From contig VHCO01000048.1 of NCBI GenBank assembly GCA_016871715.1, positions 1 through 37,888 on the forward strand: 37,888 bases of DNA. The letters run 5' to 3'. The position numbers and the translations under genes were made by a program. The notes under the pieces are model-generated. The model was not told the origin of the DNA. It did not search any database and worked only from the letters and a program-made list of their open reading frames with translations. Positions 1-8,592 of the stretch are shown here, piece by piece. Source of the stretch: Verrucomicrobiota bacterium. GTDB taxonomy: Bacteria; Verrucomicrobiota; Verrucomicrobiia; Limisphaerales; J093. The first letter of the stretch is position 1; each line of letters starts with the position of its first letter.

Positions 1-351
1 GCGGGTCTGACCACCCGCGCCCCAGACGCGACCCTCGCTGCCTCACCCGAACCAGCACCCGCCACGGACCGGAGCGCGGACGGTCACGTCCGCACGGCTG
101 GTCTGACCACCCGCGCCCCAGACGCAAACCTCGCCGCCTCACCCGACCCAGCACCCGCCACGGACCGGAGCGCGGACGGCCACGTCCGCTCGGCGGGTCT
201 GACCACCCGCGCCCCAGACGCGACCCTCGCCGCCTCACTCCACCCGGCACCCGCCACGGACCGGAGCGCGGACGGTCACGTCCGCTCGGCGGGTCTGACC
301 ACCCGCGCCCCAGACGCAACCCTCACCGTCTTACCCGAACCGGCACCCGCC
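1..351 (+). repeat. In-frame 96-bp tandem repeat with REP-like palindromes
   Basis: Units start at 1, 97, 193 and 289 (exact period 96 bp = 32 codons); the fourth unit is truncated near 351, and the array may continue to the left. Each full unit carries two inverted repeats with 6-bp arms and 6-nt loops: GCGGGT/ACCCGC (1-18, 193-210, 289-306; one mismatch at 97-114) and GCGGAC/GTCCGC (76-93, 172-189, 268-285). The second is preceded by CGGAGC, giving the head CGGAGCGCGG also found at 37851-37860. The array is translated as part of FliK. Confidence 0.9.
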
Positions 352-1713
352 CCACTCCCCGCCCAAGACGCACTAGGGCGCCCGCCACACCAACCCGCCG
401 CTAACGCCGTGGTAGGACTTGACTCGAGGCTACCGGCTGCGGTGCCTGAACCTGCGCCCCTCCGCAACTCGAGTTTCTCTGCCTCTTCGGCCATTGCTCT
501 TTCCACACCGGTTCGCACACAAGCGGACGGCGAGCTTCTGGCTGCCCAGGCGGAGTCGCGCACGAGTCTCCCGACCCGCAGCCTTGGTTTCGAGTTCAGC
601 GCCTGGCGACAGGCACCGGCCCCGGTTGCCCCGAGCACTCGCCCGGACAGTCACCGGTCACTCGCTCCACCGCTCGGTCAGTTCAGCCGGTCGGCCGAGG
701 TGCAATTCGTGCCCATCCAGGAAGCTGAGCGGGCGGCAGAAAGCTCCCGGTCCGCCTCGAGCGCAGCCACGCGCGCGGCTAGCTCGGCAGTGCCGGTCGA
801 GGTTCAGCGGTCGGGCCAACCGCCGATCCAACCATTTCTTAATGAACGTCTTAGTCCTGAGGGCACCCACCTCACCTCCGCGCAACGAGTCCCAACCCAA
901 CCAACAAATCTGGCGCCTGGACAGGCACGTTCCACTCCTGGCACGGCCGCTGCTTCGCCGGGCACCGTGACGAAATCCTCGGACGCAACGGTCGCCTCCG
1001 CGCAGGCCCAAGGCCAGGACTCCCCTGCAGGAGAAGCGTCGCACCCGGGCTCGGCCGAACTGGCGCGCGCGCGATCGATCCCCACAAGCATCCGGTCGAC
1101 GAGCGGCTTGGATGAAGCGGGACGCCGAGACCTCTTCCCGATCTCCGTCGGACTGGCGACCCAGTCAGGCCATGCTCCGGCGCCCGTCGAATCGGCGCCA
1201 CCCGCGGGGCGGGCGCAAGCCGTCCCATCCACCGCGTGGCCCGCGCTCGAAGACTTCATCATGCGGCAGGTGGTTCACATTCGCGAAGTGCGCGCCAACT
1301 CGATGGCCGTGCTGCTGAAGCCAATCTCCGGGACCGAACTGACGCTGCACCTCCGCCAGCACGAAGGTCGGCTCGAGATCCACGCTCGTTGCGAACGAGG
1401 CGACTTGACGCAGATGGAAAGCGAGTGGGGACGCCTGCAGTCGGCCCTGGCCCTCCACGGCGTGCGGCTCGCCCCGCTCAACGAACCGCCCCCGGCCACC
1501 CAAGACCTTGCCTCGCGAAACTCGACGCTCCCGCGCGAGGCGCACTCGGGCCCGTTGACCGACCAAGAACGCCGGTCGCCGTCACACCGCTCCCCGGCGC
1601 CTGAACCCGAGGACCTGCCCATGGTCGGGTCCTTGACCGAACCCCTCAAGCGCACCGGGCGCGGGCTGGCCCCCGCGCGGCGGACCTTGGCGGGTTGGGA
1701 AACCTGGGCATGA
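1..1713 (+). CDS. fliK: Flagellar hook-length control protein FliK (5' end outside the window)
   Basis: The reading frame is open from base 1 to the stop at 1711-1713, so the N-terminus lies left of the window. The first ~117 residues are a 32-residue tandem repeat ([10 protein letters not shown]...DRSADGHVR), followed by a long Pro/Ala/Ser-rich low-complexity region, as expected for the secreted ruler part of FliK. Roughly residues 415-500 of this segment form the compact C-terminal domain ([33 protein letters not shown]), matching the Flg_hook domain that contacts FlhB to switch export specificity. The gene overlaps flgD by ATGA, which supports the identification. A GTG at 409 could start a shorter protein, but the upstream frame has the same composition and no stop, so the longer partial CDS is preferred. 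Confidence 0.87.
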   Translation, partial: AGLTTRAPDATLAASPEPAPATDRSADGHVRTAGLTTRAPDANLAASPDPAPATDRSADGHVRSAGLTTRAPDATLAASLHPAPATDRSADGHVRSAGLTTRAPDATLTVLPEPAPAPLPAQDALGRPPHQPAANAVVGLDSRLPAAVPEPAPLRNSSFSASSAIALSTPVRTQADGELLAAQAESRTSLPTRSLGFEFSAWRQAPAPVAPSTRPDSHRSLAPPLGQFSRSAEVQFVPIQEAERAAESSRSASSAATRAASSAVPVEVQRSGQPPIQPFLNERLSPEGTHLTSAQRVPTQPTNLAPGQARSTPGTAAASPGTVTKSSDATVASAQAQGQDSPAGEASHPGSAELARARSIPTSIRSTSGLDEAGRRDLFPISVGLATQSGHAPAPVESAPPAGRAQAVPSTAWPALEDFIMRQVVHIREVRANSMAVLLKPISGTELTLHLRQHEGRLEIHARCERGDLTQMESEWGRLQSALALHGVRLAPLNEPPPATQDLASRNSTLPREAHSGPLTDQERRSPSHRSPAPEPEDLPMVGSLTEPLKRTGRGLAPARRTLAGWETWA

Positions 1714-2153
1714 CGATGTCCACCGCAGCCATCAGCGCCGCAACCAGGACCGCCGCAGCCGGGGTGGCGGGACAGCCGATGCTCTCGCAAACGCTTAACC
1801 AGGAGGATTTCCTGCTGCTGTTGGCCAAACAACTCTCGATGCAGGACCCGCTCAACCCGGTCAAGGACACCGAGTTCATGGCCCAAATGGCCCAGTTCAC
1901 CGCTCTCGAACAAGCTCGCGCCACCCAGGCCGAGGTGGGCCTCCTCCGCCTCGAACAGCAATCGCTTCGCAGCAGCGCGCTCCTCGGCCAAGAGGTCACG
2001 CTGCAAACCTCCGAGGACGCACCCCTGATCGAAGGTCAGGTCAGTCAAGTGGTGCTCAATGCAGGGACGCCGAAAATCGTAGTGGCCGGCCACGAGTACG
2101 ACCTGCCGCAGGTGCACTCGGTCCGGCTCGCGCCGCTCCCATCCGAACCCTGA
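1710..2153 (+). CDS. flgD: Flagellar hook capping/scaffolding protein FlgD
   Basis: This 147-residue protein matches the conserved N-terminal FlgD region: [21 protein letters not shown] followed by [15 protein letters not shown], the hallmark of hook cap proteins. A short C-terminal part (about residues 85-147) is compatible with a reduced FlgD beta domain, and the protein is shorter than the ~220-230 residues of enterobacterial FlgD. FlgD caps the growing hook and guides FlgE polymerisation outside the cell. The start is set at ATG 1710, which overlaps the fliK stop as ATGA; a TTG at 1695 is possible but less likely. flgE follows 7 bp after the stop, fitting one transcript for hook assembly. 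Confidence 0.9.
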   Translation: MTMSTAAISAATRTAAAGVAGQPMLSQTLNQEDFLLLLAKQLSMQDPLNPVKDTEFMAQMAQFTALEQARATQAEVGLLRLEQQSLRSSALLGQEVTLQTSEDAPLIEGQVSQVVLNAGTPKIVVAGHEYDLPQVHSVRLAPLPSEP

Positions 2154-2160
2154 AGTCTCT

Positions 2161-2988
2161 ATGGTCAACTCACTCGCCACCGGCGTCTCGGGCATGCAAC
2201 GTGCCCAGGAAAACATCAACCTCATCGGCGACAACCTCGCCAACATCAACACCAACGGCTACCGCAAGTCGACGATGTCTTTCGAGGACTCCTTTTACCA
2301 AACCTACCAGACCGGCGCGATGCCCGGCACCAACAGCTCCGGCGCCCAAATCGGCACCGGCGTCGTTGTAGGCGCCACCTCCGCCAGCTTCTCCCAGGGC
2401 CGCTATACCGCCGGCACCAGCAACACCCACCTCGCCATCAACGGCGACCGCGGCTTCTTCGTCCTCGCACAAGACGGCAACCAGTACGTCACACGCGATG
2501 GCTCCTTCAGCCTCGATGCCCAAGGTTACTTGATCAACAAACGCGGCATGCGCGTCCAAGGCTACAACGACCCCGCCCGCACCGCCACCGGCGACCTCAA
2601 GATCGATATCCCGGCCGGCCAAACCGGCGCCGGCGAAGTCCCGTCCGAGTTCCGCATCACCGACAGAGGCGTGGTCGAGGTCAAGGTCGGCGAAAACTGG
2701 CTGCCCCGCGGCCAGATCCTGCTCCAGGACTTCATCAACCCGGGCGCCCTGACCAAGGCCGGCCATAACCTCTTCGCCAACCTGGCCGCGGCGGGGGCGC
2801 GCCCGTTGGCCGCGCCCGGCAGCAACGCCCTCGGCATGCTCAGCGCCGGCATCCTGGAACTCTCGAACGTCGATCTCGCGACCGAGTTTGCGGATCTGAT
2901 CGCCGCTCAGCGCGCCTTCCAGGCCAACGCCCGGCTCATCACCACCAGTGACGAACTGCTCCAAGAGAGCATCGCCCTCAAACGCTAA
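2161..2988 (+). CDS. flgE: Flagellar hook protein FlgE, short form
   Basis: The 275-residue protein begins with the axial-protein signature (SLATGVSGMQRAQENINLIG, then DNLANINTNGYRK) and ends with the matching C-terminal coil (LSNVDLATEFADLIAAQRAFQANARLI), both needed for axial polymerisation. The central FlgE/F/G-like domain (GDRGFFVL, YVTRDGSFSLDAQGYL) is present. Position directly after flgD argues for the hook subunit. It is well below the ~400 residues of a typical FlgE and close to the rod protein FlgG in this locus (262 aa), so the outer D2/D3 domains appear absent. It could instead be an extra rod-type protein with the true hook gene elsewhere; FlgE is favoured on synteny. Confidence 0.8.
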   Translation: MVNSLATGVSGMQRAQENINLIGDNLANINTNGYRKSTMSFEDSFYQTYQTGAMPGTNSSGAQIGTGVVVGATSASFSQGRYTAGTSNTHLAINGDRGFFVLAQDGNQYVTRDGSFSLDAQGYLINKRGMRVQGYNDPARTATGDLKIDIPAGQTGAGEVPSEFRITDRGVVEVKVGENWLPRGQILLQDFINPGALTKAGHNLFANLAAAGARPLAAPGSNALGMLSAGILELSNVDLATEFADLIAAQRAFQANARLITTSDELLQESIALKR

Positions 2989-3002
2989 CCTAAGCCCCCA
3001 TC

Positions 3003-3590
3003 ATGGCGGCAAACCGGCTCGATCCTATGGCGGCAGCGGCCGAACTCACCAAACCCAGCACCGGGGCCGAGGCGGCGCCGGCGACCGACGCCAAGGGCGG
3101 CGGCCTGTCCGCCTGGTTGCCGCTGATCCTCACCGTCCTCCTGATGCCCGCCTTGGCCTACGTTACCACCACCTACGTGCTGGCGCCCAAGCTCGCTCAC
3201 TCCCTGGGCGGACCCGCGCCCGCGGGAGCCGAGGGCACGGCCGGCGGTGAAGCGGCGGCCGCCAGCGCCGCCAAGACCACCACTAAGGTCAAGCAGTACG
3301 CCACCCTCGATAAGGTGCTGGTCAACGTAGCGGGCACGATGGGCTCCCGCTATTTGATTGTGAGCCTCACGGTCGTCAGCACCCGATCCGACTTCCCCAC
3401 CACCTTCAAGTCCAACGAAGCCGAACTGCGCCACGTCGCCATCGGCAGTCTGGGCAGCAAAACCATCGCCGACCTCGAAAAACCCGGCTCCAAAAACGTC
3501 CTGCGCGCCGAGTTGACCTCCCTGTTCAACACGGTCCTAGGCAACGGCGTCGTCCAGGAACTCTTCTTCACCGAGTTCGCCATCCAATAG
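3003..3590 (+). CDS. fliL: Flagellar basal body-associated protein FliL
   Basis: This 195-residue single-pass protein has a cytoplasmic N-terminus, one membrane segment at about residues 38-58 (SAWLPLILTVLLMPALAYVT), an Ala/Gly-rich linker, and a periplasmic domain with the FliL pattern (YATLDKVLVNVAGTMGSRYLIVSLTV). The ending ELTSLFNTVLGNGVVQELFFTEFAIQ matches FliL C-termini. FliL surrounds the stator and supports torque and stator stability. It sits just upstream of fliM, the classic fliL-fliM-fliN-fliOPQR order. The start at 3003 lacks a clear Shine-Dalgarno sequence, like most genes of this locus. Confidence 0.92.
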   Translation: MAANRLDPMAAAAELTKPSTGAEAAPATDAKGGGLSAWLPLILTVLLMPALAYVTTTYVLAPKLAHSLGGPAPAGAEGTAGGEAAAASAAKTTTKVKQYATLDKVLVNVAGTMGSRYLIVSLTVVSTRSDFPTTFKSNEAELRHVAIGSLGSKTIADLEKPGSKNVLRAELTSLFNTVLGNGVVQELFFTEFAIQ

Positions 3591-3597
3591 CGCCCGC

Positions 3598-4611
3598 ATG
3601 GAAACCGAGGGTCAACCTCCGCCCGATGCCCTGGCGCCGTCTGAGGTCGACCGCCTCCTGGTGCAGGTGACCGAACAAGACGCCCCGCCCGTGGTTCACG
3701 GCCGGGCCGACCCCCGCAGCCGTCACGCCCGCGCCTCCATACAGACCTACGACTTCCGCCATCCCACCTTCGTCTCCGCCGGCGAACTGCGCCGGCTCAA
3801 GGTGCGGCACGAGGAGTTCGTTCGTTCGCTGGCCGCGCGGCTCTCGATCTACTTCCGGCTCGAATTCGGTCTCCAGATGGCCCGGCTGCAAACGGTCACC
3901 TACCAGCGCTTCGTCGAGAGCCTGGCCAGCCCGACCCATCTGGTCCTGTTCAAACTCGAACCGCTGCGGGGCATCTGCATCTTGGACATCAACCCGCGCT
4001 TGGGCTTGACCGTGGTGGACCGCTTGCTCGGAGGCCCGGCGCAGCAAGTGGCCGCCGCCCGCGACCTGAGCGAGATCGAAACCGCGCTCCTCGATCAAGT
4101 CGTCCAGCTCATCGTTGGCGAATGGTGCAACCTCTGGTCAGGGTTCCAAGACCTGCGGCCCACGGTCCTCGGCCACGAAAACAGCGGCCGGTTCCTCCAA
4201 ACCGCCCCTCACGACACCATCATGCTGAGTCTGGGTCTGGAGGCTCGCCTGGGCGATTGCATGGAACAGATCCAGATCGCTTTCCCCTGCTACACCCTCG
4301 AACCCATCATCCGCCAACTCGGCGAGGAACTCGAGGCGGAGGCCGTCCCCCATGCCCCAACCCCGCCCATCCCGCTCCGCTGGAATCGCGAGCTCGAAGC
4401 GGTCCCGCTCACCATTACCGCCGGTTGGGAGAACCTCGAGATCATGGCCCGCCAACTGGCGCGCCTTAAACCGGGAGACGTGCTCCAGATGGGCGCCGAT
4501 AGCGCCAGCCAAGTCCGCATCCGACTCGCCGGCCAACCCAAATTCACAGGCACGCTCGGCACGCGCGGCAAGCGCTGGGCCGTCTGCGTGAACCGCATCC
4601 TCAAGCCTTAG
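3598..4611 (+). CDS. fliM: Flagellar motor switch protein FliM
   Basis: The 337-residue protein shows the FliM layout. A short N-terminal peptide SEVDRLL (residues 15-21) corresponds to the CheY~P-binding EIDxLL motif. The middle domain (~45-240) contains RHEEFVRSLAARLSIYFRLEF and DRLLGGPAQ. The C-terminal SpoA-like domain (~255-337) starts near PLTITAGWENLEIMARQL. FliM forms the middle of the C-ring and transmits CheY signals to rotation direction. The gene starts 7 bp after fliL and is followed by fliN, which shares the SpoA fold. The conserved N-terminal motif implies chemotactic switching even though no che genes are in the window. Confidence 0.95.
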   Translation: METEGQPPPDALAPSEVDRLLVQVTEQDAPPVVHGRADPRSRHARASIQTYDFRHPTFVSAGELRRLKVRHEEFVRSLAARLSIYFRLEFGLQMARLQTVTYQRFVESLASPTHLVLFKLEPLRGICILDINPRLGLTVVDRLLGGPAQQVAAARDLSEIETALLDQVVQLIVGEWCNLWSGFQDLRPTVLGHENSGRFLQTAPHDTIMLSLGLEARLGDCMEQIQIAFPCYTLEPIIRQLGEELEAEAVPHAPTPPIPLRWNRELEAVPLTITAGWENLEIMARQLARLKPGDVLQMGADSASQVRIRLAGQPKFTGTLGTRGKRWAVCVNRILKP

Positions 4612-4630
4612 CCCTCGCCTCCGCCTGCCC

Positions 4631-4888
4631 ATGAGCGCCACCACCGAATACCCCCCGAACCTCGACATCCTCCTGGATGTCCCCGTCAAACTCACCGTCG
4701 TCCTCGGCAGTTGCCAGATGTCCATGAAAGATATCCTGCAACTGAGCGTCGGGTCGGTCGTCGAGCTCGACAAAGTCGCCGACGCGCCCGTGGACCTGTA
4801 CGCCAACCAGAAACTGGTCGCCCAGGGCGAAGTGGTCGTTGTCGACGACCAGTTCGGCATCAAGCTCACCAAGATCGTGGGCGCCTAA
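4631..4888 (+). CDS. fliN: Flagellar motor switch protein FliN
   Basis: This 85-residue protein is a single SpoA/FliN domain: LDILLDVPVKLTVVLG, KDILQLSVGSVVELDK, APVDLYANQKLVAQGEVVVVDDQFGIKLT. The length fits a minimal FliN without an N-terminal extension. FliN forms the base of the C-ring with FliM and docks the FliH export complex. It lies between fliM and fliO, and fliO starts 2 bp after its stop. The pyrimidine-rich leader before ATG 4631 shows no Shine-Dalgarno motif. Confidence 0.95.
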   Translation: MSATTEYPPNLDILLDVPVKLTVVLGSCQMSMKDILQLSVGSVVELDKVADAPVDLYANQKLVAQGEVVVVDDQFGIKLTKIVGA

Positions 4889-4890
4889 CC

Positions 4891-5412
4891 ATGGCCCTGC
4901 TCTCCCACACCCGTCGCCTCGCCATTGCCCTCCTCGCCGCCGGCGCCGCCACCGGTTGGGCCGCGATCGAGCCCGCTCCCGGTCCGGTCGCGCCGCCCCT
5001 ACCGGAATTGGGGATCTCGTTCCTCCGCTTGTTGGGCGCCCTGGCGTTGGTCATCGCCCTGTGCTTGGCCGGGGCCTGGCTGTTCCGCAATGGGCAACGA
5101 CTGGCCCATCGCGGGCGCCGACCATCCAAGCTCAGCCTGCTCGAAGTCAAACCCCTGGGCCAACGACTCGCACTTTACGTGGTCGCCTACGAGCGACAGC
5201 GCCTCCTGTTGGGCGCTTCCCCTACCGGCGTGACCCTGATCAGTCAGCTCCCGGACGCTACCCCAGCTCAGCCGGACACCGCGCCCAGCCCAGGCTCCTT
5301 CGACGAACAACTGTTCCAGCGCGCCGTCGTCTCCCTCAGCCCTCCCCCCCGCGCGACCCCGGCCACCCCAGCCTACTTCGGCCGCGCCGGCGGCGTCGCT
5401 TCTGGACCATGA
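4891..5412 (+). CDS. fliO: Flagellar biosynthesis protein FliO
   Basis: A 173-residue membrane protein with an N-terminal signal-like segment (residues ~8-25) and a transmembrane helix (SFLRLLGALALVIALCLAGAWLF, ~40-63). A short cytoplasmic FliO domain follows, with the pattern LSLLEVKPLGQRLALYVVAYERQRLLLGAS typical of FliO/FliZ. The C-terminal tail is Pro/Ala-rich and poorly conserved. FliO assists FliP assembly into the export gate. ATG 4891 follows the fliN stop by 2 bp, and the FliO stop overlaps the FliP start as ATGA (5409-5412), implying translational coupling. FliO is weakly conserved in sequence; position makes the call firm. Confidence 0.85.
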   Translation: MALLSHTRRLAIALLAAGAATGWAAIEPAPGPVAPPLPELGISFLRLLGALALVIALCLAGAWLFRNGQRLAHRGRRPSKLSLLEVKPLGQRLALYVVAYERQRLLLGASPTGVTLISQLPDATPAQPDTAPSPGSFDEQLFQRAVVSLSPPPRATPATPAYFGRAGGVASGP

Positions 5413-6245
5413 GTCCCACGCCTGCCACCGTCACCGCCAGCGCCCGGACCGGGCCGGTTCGCCTGCGCCCGACCACGGTGCGCCATCGGCCGGCGCTCTG
5501 GCTGGCGCTCGCCCTGGGTTTGTTGCTGGGCGGCGCGGCCGCTTGGGCCCAGGCCAATAGCGCCGTCCCGACCCCGTTCCGCCTCAGCGTGGGTTTGGAC
5601 GGAGCGGGCCAACCCGAGCAGGCCGACGTGGCCGTCCGGATCCTCTTTGCGATCACGCTGCTGACCTTGGCGCCTTCGCTCTTGCTGTTGATGACCTGTT
5701 TCACCCGCATCGTTATCGTGCTCTCGTTTGTGCGGTCGGCGTTGTCGCTGCAGGGTGCGCCAGCAAACCAGATCATCATCGGTTTGTCGCTGTTCATGAC
5801 CTTCTTCATCATGCAACCAGTCTGGAGCCAGATCGACCGCGAGGCCCTCAAACCGTACAGTGCCCGCGAGATCTCGGGCGAACAGGCCCTCGATCGAGCC
5901 GCCCAACACCTGCGCACCTTCATGCTGCGACAGGCGCGGCCCAAGGACGTCGAGCTCTTCATGAGCTTGGCTGGCACCGGCCCCAGCCGCGCCGAAGACC
6001 TGCCCCTGCGCGTGGTCATTCCCAGCTTCATCATCAGCGAGCTGCGCACGGCCTTTCAGATGGGTTTCTTGCTCTTTGTGCCGTTCATCCTCATCGACGT
6101 GGTCGTGGCCACCGTCCTCATGAGCATGGGCATGATGATGATGCCCCCGGTCACCGTGTCGCTGCCCCTCAAAATCCTCCTGTTCGTCCTCGTGGACGGT
6201 TGGGGCTTGGTCGTGCGCTCCCTCATCCAGAGTTTTGCCTCCTGA
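5409..6245 (+). CDS. fliP: Flagellar export gate protein FliP
   Basis: The 278-residue product has an N-terminal signal segment (about residues 30-50, LALALGLLLGGAAAWAQA) and the conserved FliP core: SLLLLMTCFTRIVIVLSFVR, the QIIIGLSLFMTFFIMQPV helix, VVIPSFIISELRTAFQMGF, and the C-terminal MGMMMMPPVTVSLPLKILLFVLVDGW. FliP is the main subunit of the FliPQR export gate at the centre of the MS ring. It overlaps fliO by 4 bp and is followed by fliQ after 1 bp. The N-terminal extension before the signal helix (~25 residues, Arg/Thr/Pro-rich) is somewhat long, so a downstream start is possible. Confidence 0.95.
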   Translation: MSPTPATVTASARTGPVRLRPTTVRHRPALWLALALGLLLGGAAAWAQANSAVPTPFRLSVGLDGAGQPEQADVAVRILFAITLLTLAPSLLLLMTCFTRIVIVLSFVRSALSLQGAPANQIIIGLSLFMTFFIMQPVWSQIDREALKPYSAREISGEQALDRAAQHLRTFMLRQARPKDVELFMSLAGTGPSRAEDLPLRVVIPSFIISELRTAFQMGFLLFVPFILIDVVVATVLMSMGMMMMPPVTVSLPLKILLFVLVDGWGLVVRSLIQSFAS

Positions 6246-6246
6246 C

Positions 6247-6516
6247 ATGAACGCCGAGTTCGCCATCGAGATGCTCAAGGGCCTCATGCTGCAGTCGGTC
6301 ACCATGGTCGCGCCGATTCTGTTGACCGGCATGATGGTCGGCCTAAGCGTGGCCTTGTTCCAGGCGGTCACCTCGATCCACGAGCAGACCCTCACCTTCG
6401 TGCCCAAGGCGCTGGGCGTGGCCGCCATCATGGTCGTCCTGATGCCCTGGTTCGTCCGCTCCCTGAGCGATTACACCATCGCCATCATCGAAAGGATGCC
6501 GCACATGGTGAAGTAG
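6247..6516 (+). CDS. fliQ: Flagellar export gate protein FliQ
   Basis: An 89-residue protein of the canonical FliQ length with two transmembrane hairpin helices. The conserved stretch is VAPILLTGMMVGLSVALFQAVTSIHEQTLTFVPK, with the QAVTSIHEQTLTF loop characteristic of FliQ. It joins FliP and FliR in the helical export gate. ATG 6247 is one base after the FliP stop, so the two are probably translated in tandem. An upstream in-frame ATG at 6235 lies within fliP and is not favoured. Confidence 0.95.
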   Translation: MNAEFAIEMLKGLMLQSVTMVAPILLTGMMVGLSVALFQAVTSIHEQTLTFVPKALGVAAIMVVLMPWFVRSLSDYTIAIIERMPHMVK

Positions 6517-6590
6517 CCGGCCCCACACCGCGCGCGGCCGCCGCGCCGCCGCTCCACCCGCCGCAGGCATCTTCCCCTTGCCGAGCCGTC

Positions 6591-7355
6591 ATGCTGCCAG
6601 ACTTTACCACTTGGCTCCTGGTGATGCTGCGCATCGGCGGTCTCCTGGCCCTGTTCCCCATCTTCACCGCGCGGCACTTTCCCGCCCGCGTGCGCCTGGC
6701 TTTGGGGGCGCTGGTGGCCGCCCTGGTCGCCCCCAACGTGCCCGGCAACGGGTTGGTGGGCCTCCCCTTTCTCGACCTAGTGGTGCGCATGACGATCGAG
6801 GTGCTCATCGGCCTGCTCCTAGGCTTCGTCAGCCGCATCACCTTCTACGCCTTAGACCTGGCCGGTAGCCTGATCGGGGCCGAAGTGGGCCTGAACCTGC
6901 CAGGCGCGCTCAATCCTTTCGCCGAAACGCAAACCACCGCGCCGGCCCTGATCCTCTACAACCTCGCCGCTCTCCTCTACCTCAGCCTGGATCTGCATCA
7001 TTGGCTGCTGGCCGCCTTCCAACAATCCTACCTCTACCTGCCCCTGGGCGGCGGTCGCCTGTCGGAAGCCCTGTTGGTCGACGTCTTGCGCCGCACCAGC
7101 GGCGTCTTCGAAATCGCCGTCCGCATGGCCGCCCCGTTCATTGCCGTCTCCTTCATCGTCACGCTGGTCTTCTCCGTCTTGGGCCGGGCCGTCCCGCAGA
7201 TGAATGTCTTCGCCGAGAGTTTCCCGACGCGCATTTTGGCCGGGCTCATCGTCTTCGGGCTCACGACGCAGTTGCTCGCCTACCACATCCTCCATTACCT
7301 GCGCCGTCTGCCGGAAGACCTCTTGCGGGTGGTGCAACTGCTCGGCATGCAATAG
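6591..7355 (+). CDS. fliR: Flagellar export gate protein FliR
   Basis: A 254-residue polytopic membrane protein with about six hydrophobic segments and FliR landmarks: ALFPIFTARHFPARVRLALGALVA, EVLIGLLLGFVSRITFYALDLAG (the GFV...G motif), and the late segment VSFIVTLVFSVLGRAVPQMNVF. FliR completes the FliPQR gate and contacts FlhB. The 74-bp gap after fliQ is C/G-rich without a visible promoter, so FliR probably shares the upstream transcript. flhB follows 9 bp after its stop, keeping the gate genes together. Confidence 0.94.
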   Translation: MLPDFTTWLLVMLRIGGLLALFPIFTARHFPARVRLALGALVAALVAPNVPGNGLVGLPFLDLVVRMTIEVLIGLLLGFVSRITFYALDLAGSLIGAEVGLNLPGALNPFAETQTTAPALILYNLAALLYLSLDLHHWLLAAFQQSYLYLPLGGGRLSEALLVDVLRRTSGVFEIAVRMAAPFIAVSFIVTLVFSVLGRAVPQMNVFAESFPTRILAGLIVFGLTTQLLAYHILHYLRRLPEDLLRVVQLLGMQ

Positions 7356-7364
7356 AGGCCGGCC

Positions 7365-8513
7365 ATGAGCGAGGATCGCGACAGCAAAACCGAGCAACCG
7401 ACCGGCAAGAAGCTGCAAGAAGCCTTCAGCCACGGCCAGTTCGCGCGCAGCGCCGAGATCCAGAGCGTCTTTGTGCTCGCCATGGGCCTGCTGGCCCTGA
7501 CGCTCCTGGGACCGAGTGTCTGGCGCCGGCTCGTCCTGGCCATGACCGGCATCCTCGGGCACTTGCACACCATCACCCTCCAGGCCGACCAACTCCAGCG
7601 TTACCTGGCCCTGGCAGCGGCCTTCCTCTCGAGCTGCGTGGCGCCCATCGTCCTGGCCGTCATGTTCAGCGGCCTGCTCGCCGGCGCGCTCCAGAGCCGC
7701 TTCCGCGCCACCCCCAATGCCCTCGAGCCCAATTGGGCACGCCTCAACCCGGTCGGCGGCCTCAAACGCATCTTCACCTTGCGCTCCGCGATCCCGGGCT
7801 TGTTGGGTTGCGTGCGGCTCGGGGCGGTGCTGCTGTTGTCTTACACGGCGATTCGGCGCGTGCTCGAGGATCCGATCTTCTTCACCTCGGTTGGGGTGGC
7901 AAGAATTGCCGAGTTCCTGGCCGGGTCGACCGCCAAAATTCTGCTCCGCATCGTGGGGGTGATGGCCCTGCTGGCGGCGTTGGACTATGCCTACCAACTC
8001 TGGCGTACCCACCGCGACCTCATGATGACCCGCGAGGAGGTCAAAGAGGAAAGCAAGAGCAGCGAAGGCAATCCCCAAGTCAAAGGCAAACAACGCCAAA
8101 TGCGCAGCCGTTACAGCTTCCGTAAGTCCCTGCTGAACGTCCCTAAAGCCGATGTGGTCGTGACCAACCCAACCCACCTCGCCGTCGCGCTCCGGTACGA
8201 CCGGCGTCGCATGAAGGCCCCGCGCGTCGTCGCCAAAGGTTCGCGCCTCAACGCCCTGCGTATTCGCAGCCTCGCCCACCAGTTCCGCGTGCCCATCGTC
8301 GAAAACAAACCCCTCGCGCGCCTCCTCTTCAAGTACGGCCGAGTCGATGGCGAGATTCCTGCTGAGCTGTACGTCGCCGTCGCGGAAGTGCTCGCGTGGG
8401 TGTACCGCGTGAACCGCTACCGCTACTACGCTGAGTCAAATCAAGTGGACCATGCGGACCCAGCCAGCCCCGCCCACCGTCTCGCGCGCGAGCCGGACCC
8501 ACTCCATGCCTAG
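7365..8513 (+). CDS. flhB: Flagellar export switch protein FlhB
   Basis: The 382-residue protein starts with the family N-terminus (SEDRDSKTEQPTGKKLQEA), has four membrane segments within about residues 30-215, then the cytoplasmic linker (MMTREEVKEESKSSEGNPQVK). The self-cleavage motif NPTH has its Asn at residue 268, next to VVVTNPTHLAVALRYD. Autocleavage between Asn and Pro is needed for switching from hook to filament export together with FliK. A short AGAGG purine stretch precedes ATG 7365, one of the few plausible Shine-Dalgarno motifs here. The C-terminal tail (~355-382) is poorly conserved. Confidence 0.95.
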   Translation: MSEDRDSKTEQPTGKKLQEAFSHGQFARSAEIQSVFVLAMGLLALTLLGPSVWRRLVLAMTGILGHLHTITLQADQLQRYLALAAAFLSSCVAPIVLAVMFSGLLAGALQSRFRATPNALEPNWARLNPVGGLKRIFTLRSAIPGLLGCVRLGAVLLLSYTAIRRVLEDPIFFTSVGVARIAEFLAGSTAKILLRIVGVMALLAALDYAYQLWRTHRDLMMTREEVKEESKSSEGNPQVKGKQRQMRSRYSFRKSLLNVPKADVVVTNPTHLAVALRYDRRRMKAPRVVAKGSRLNALRIRSLAHQFRVPIVENKPLARLLFKYGRVDGEIPAELYVAVAEVLAWVYRVNRYRYYAESNQVDHADPASPAHRLAREPDPLHA

Positions 8514-8592
8514 GCCATCGCCCAACCTCCGCGCACCCGCCCACGCTACCCAACCGTTGTGCGCCTGGGTCGCCCGGGCTTAGACCGGCGCC

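Noticed and set aside
1..351. CRISPR array
   Set aside because: Units are contiguous 96-bp tandem copies with no unique spacers and remain in the fliK frame.
1695..1709. TTG start for flgD
   Set aside because: ATG 1710 overlaps the fliK stop as ATGA and begins nearer the conserved region.
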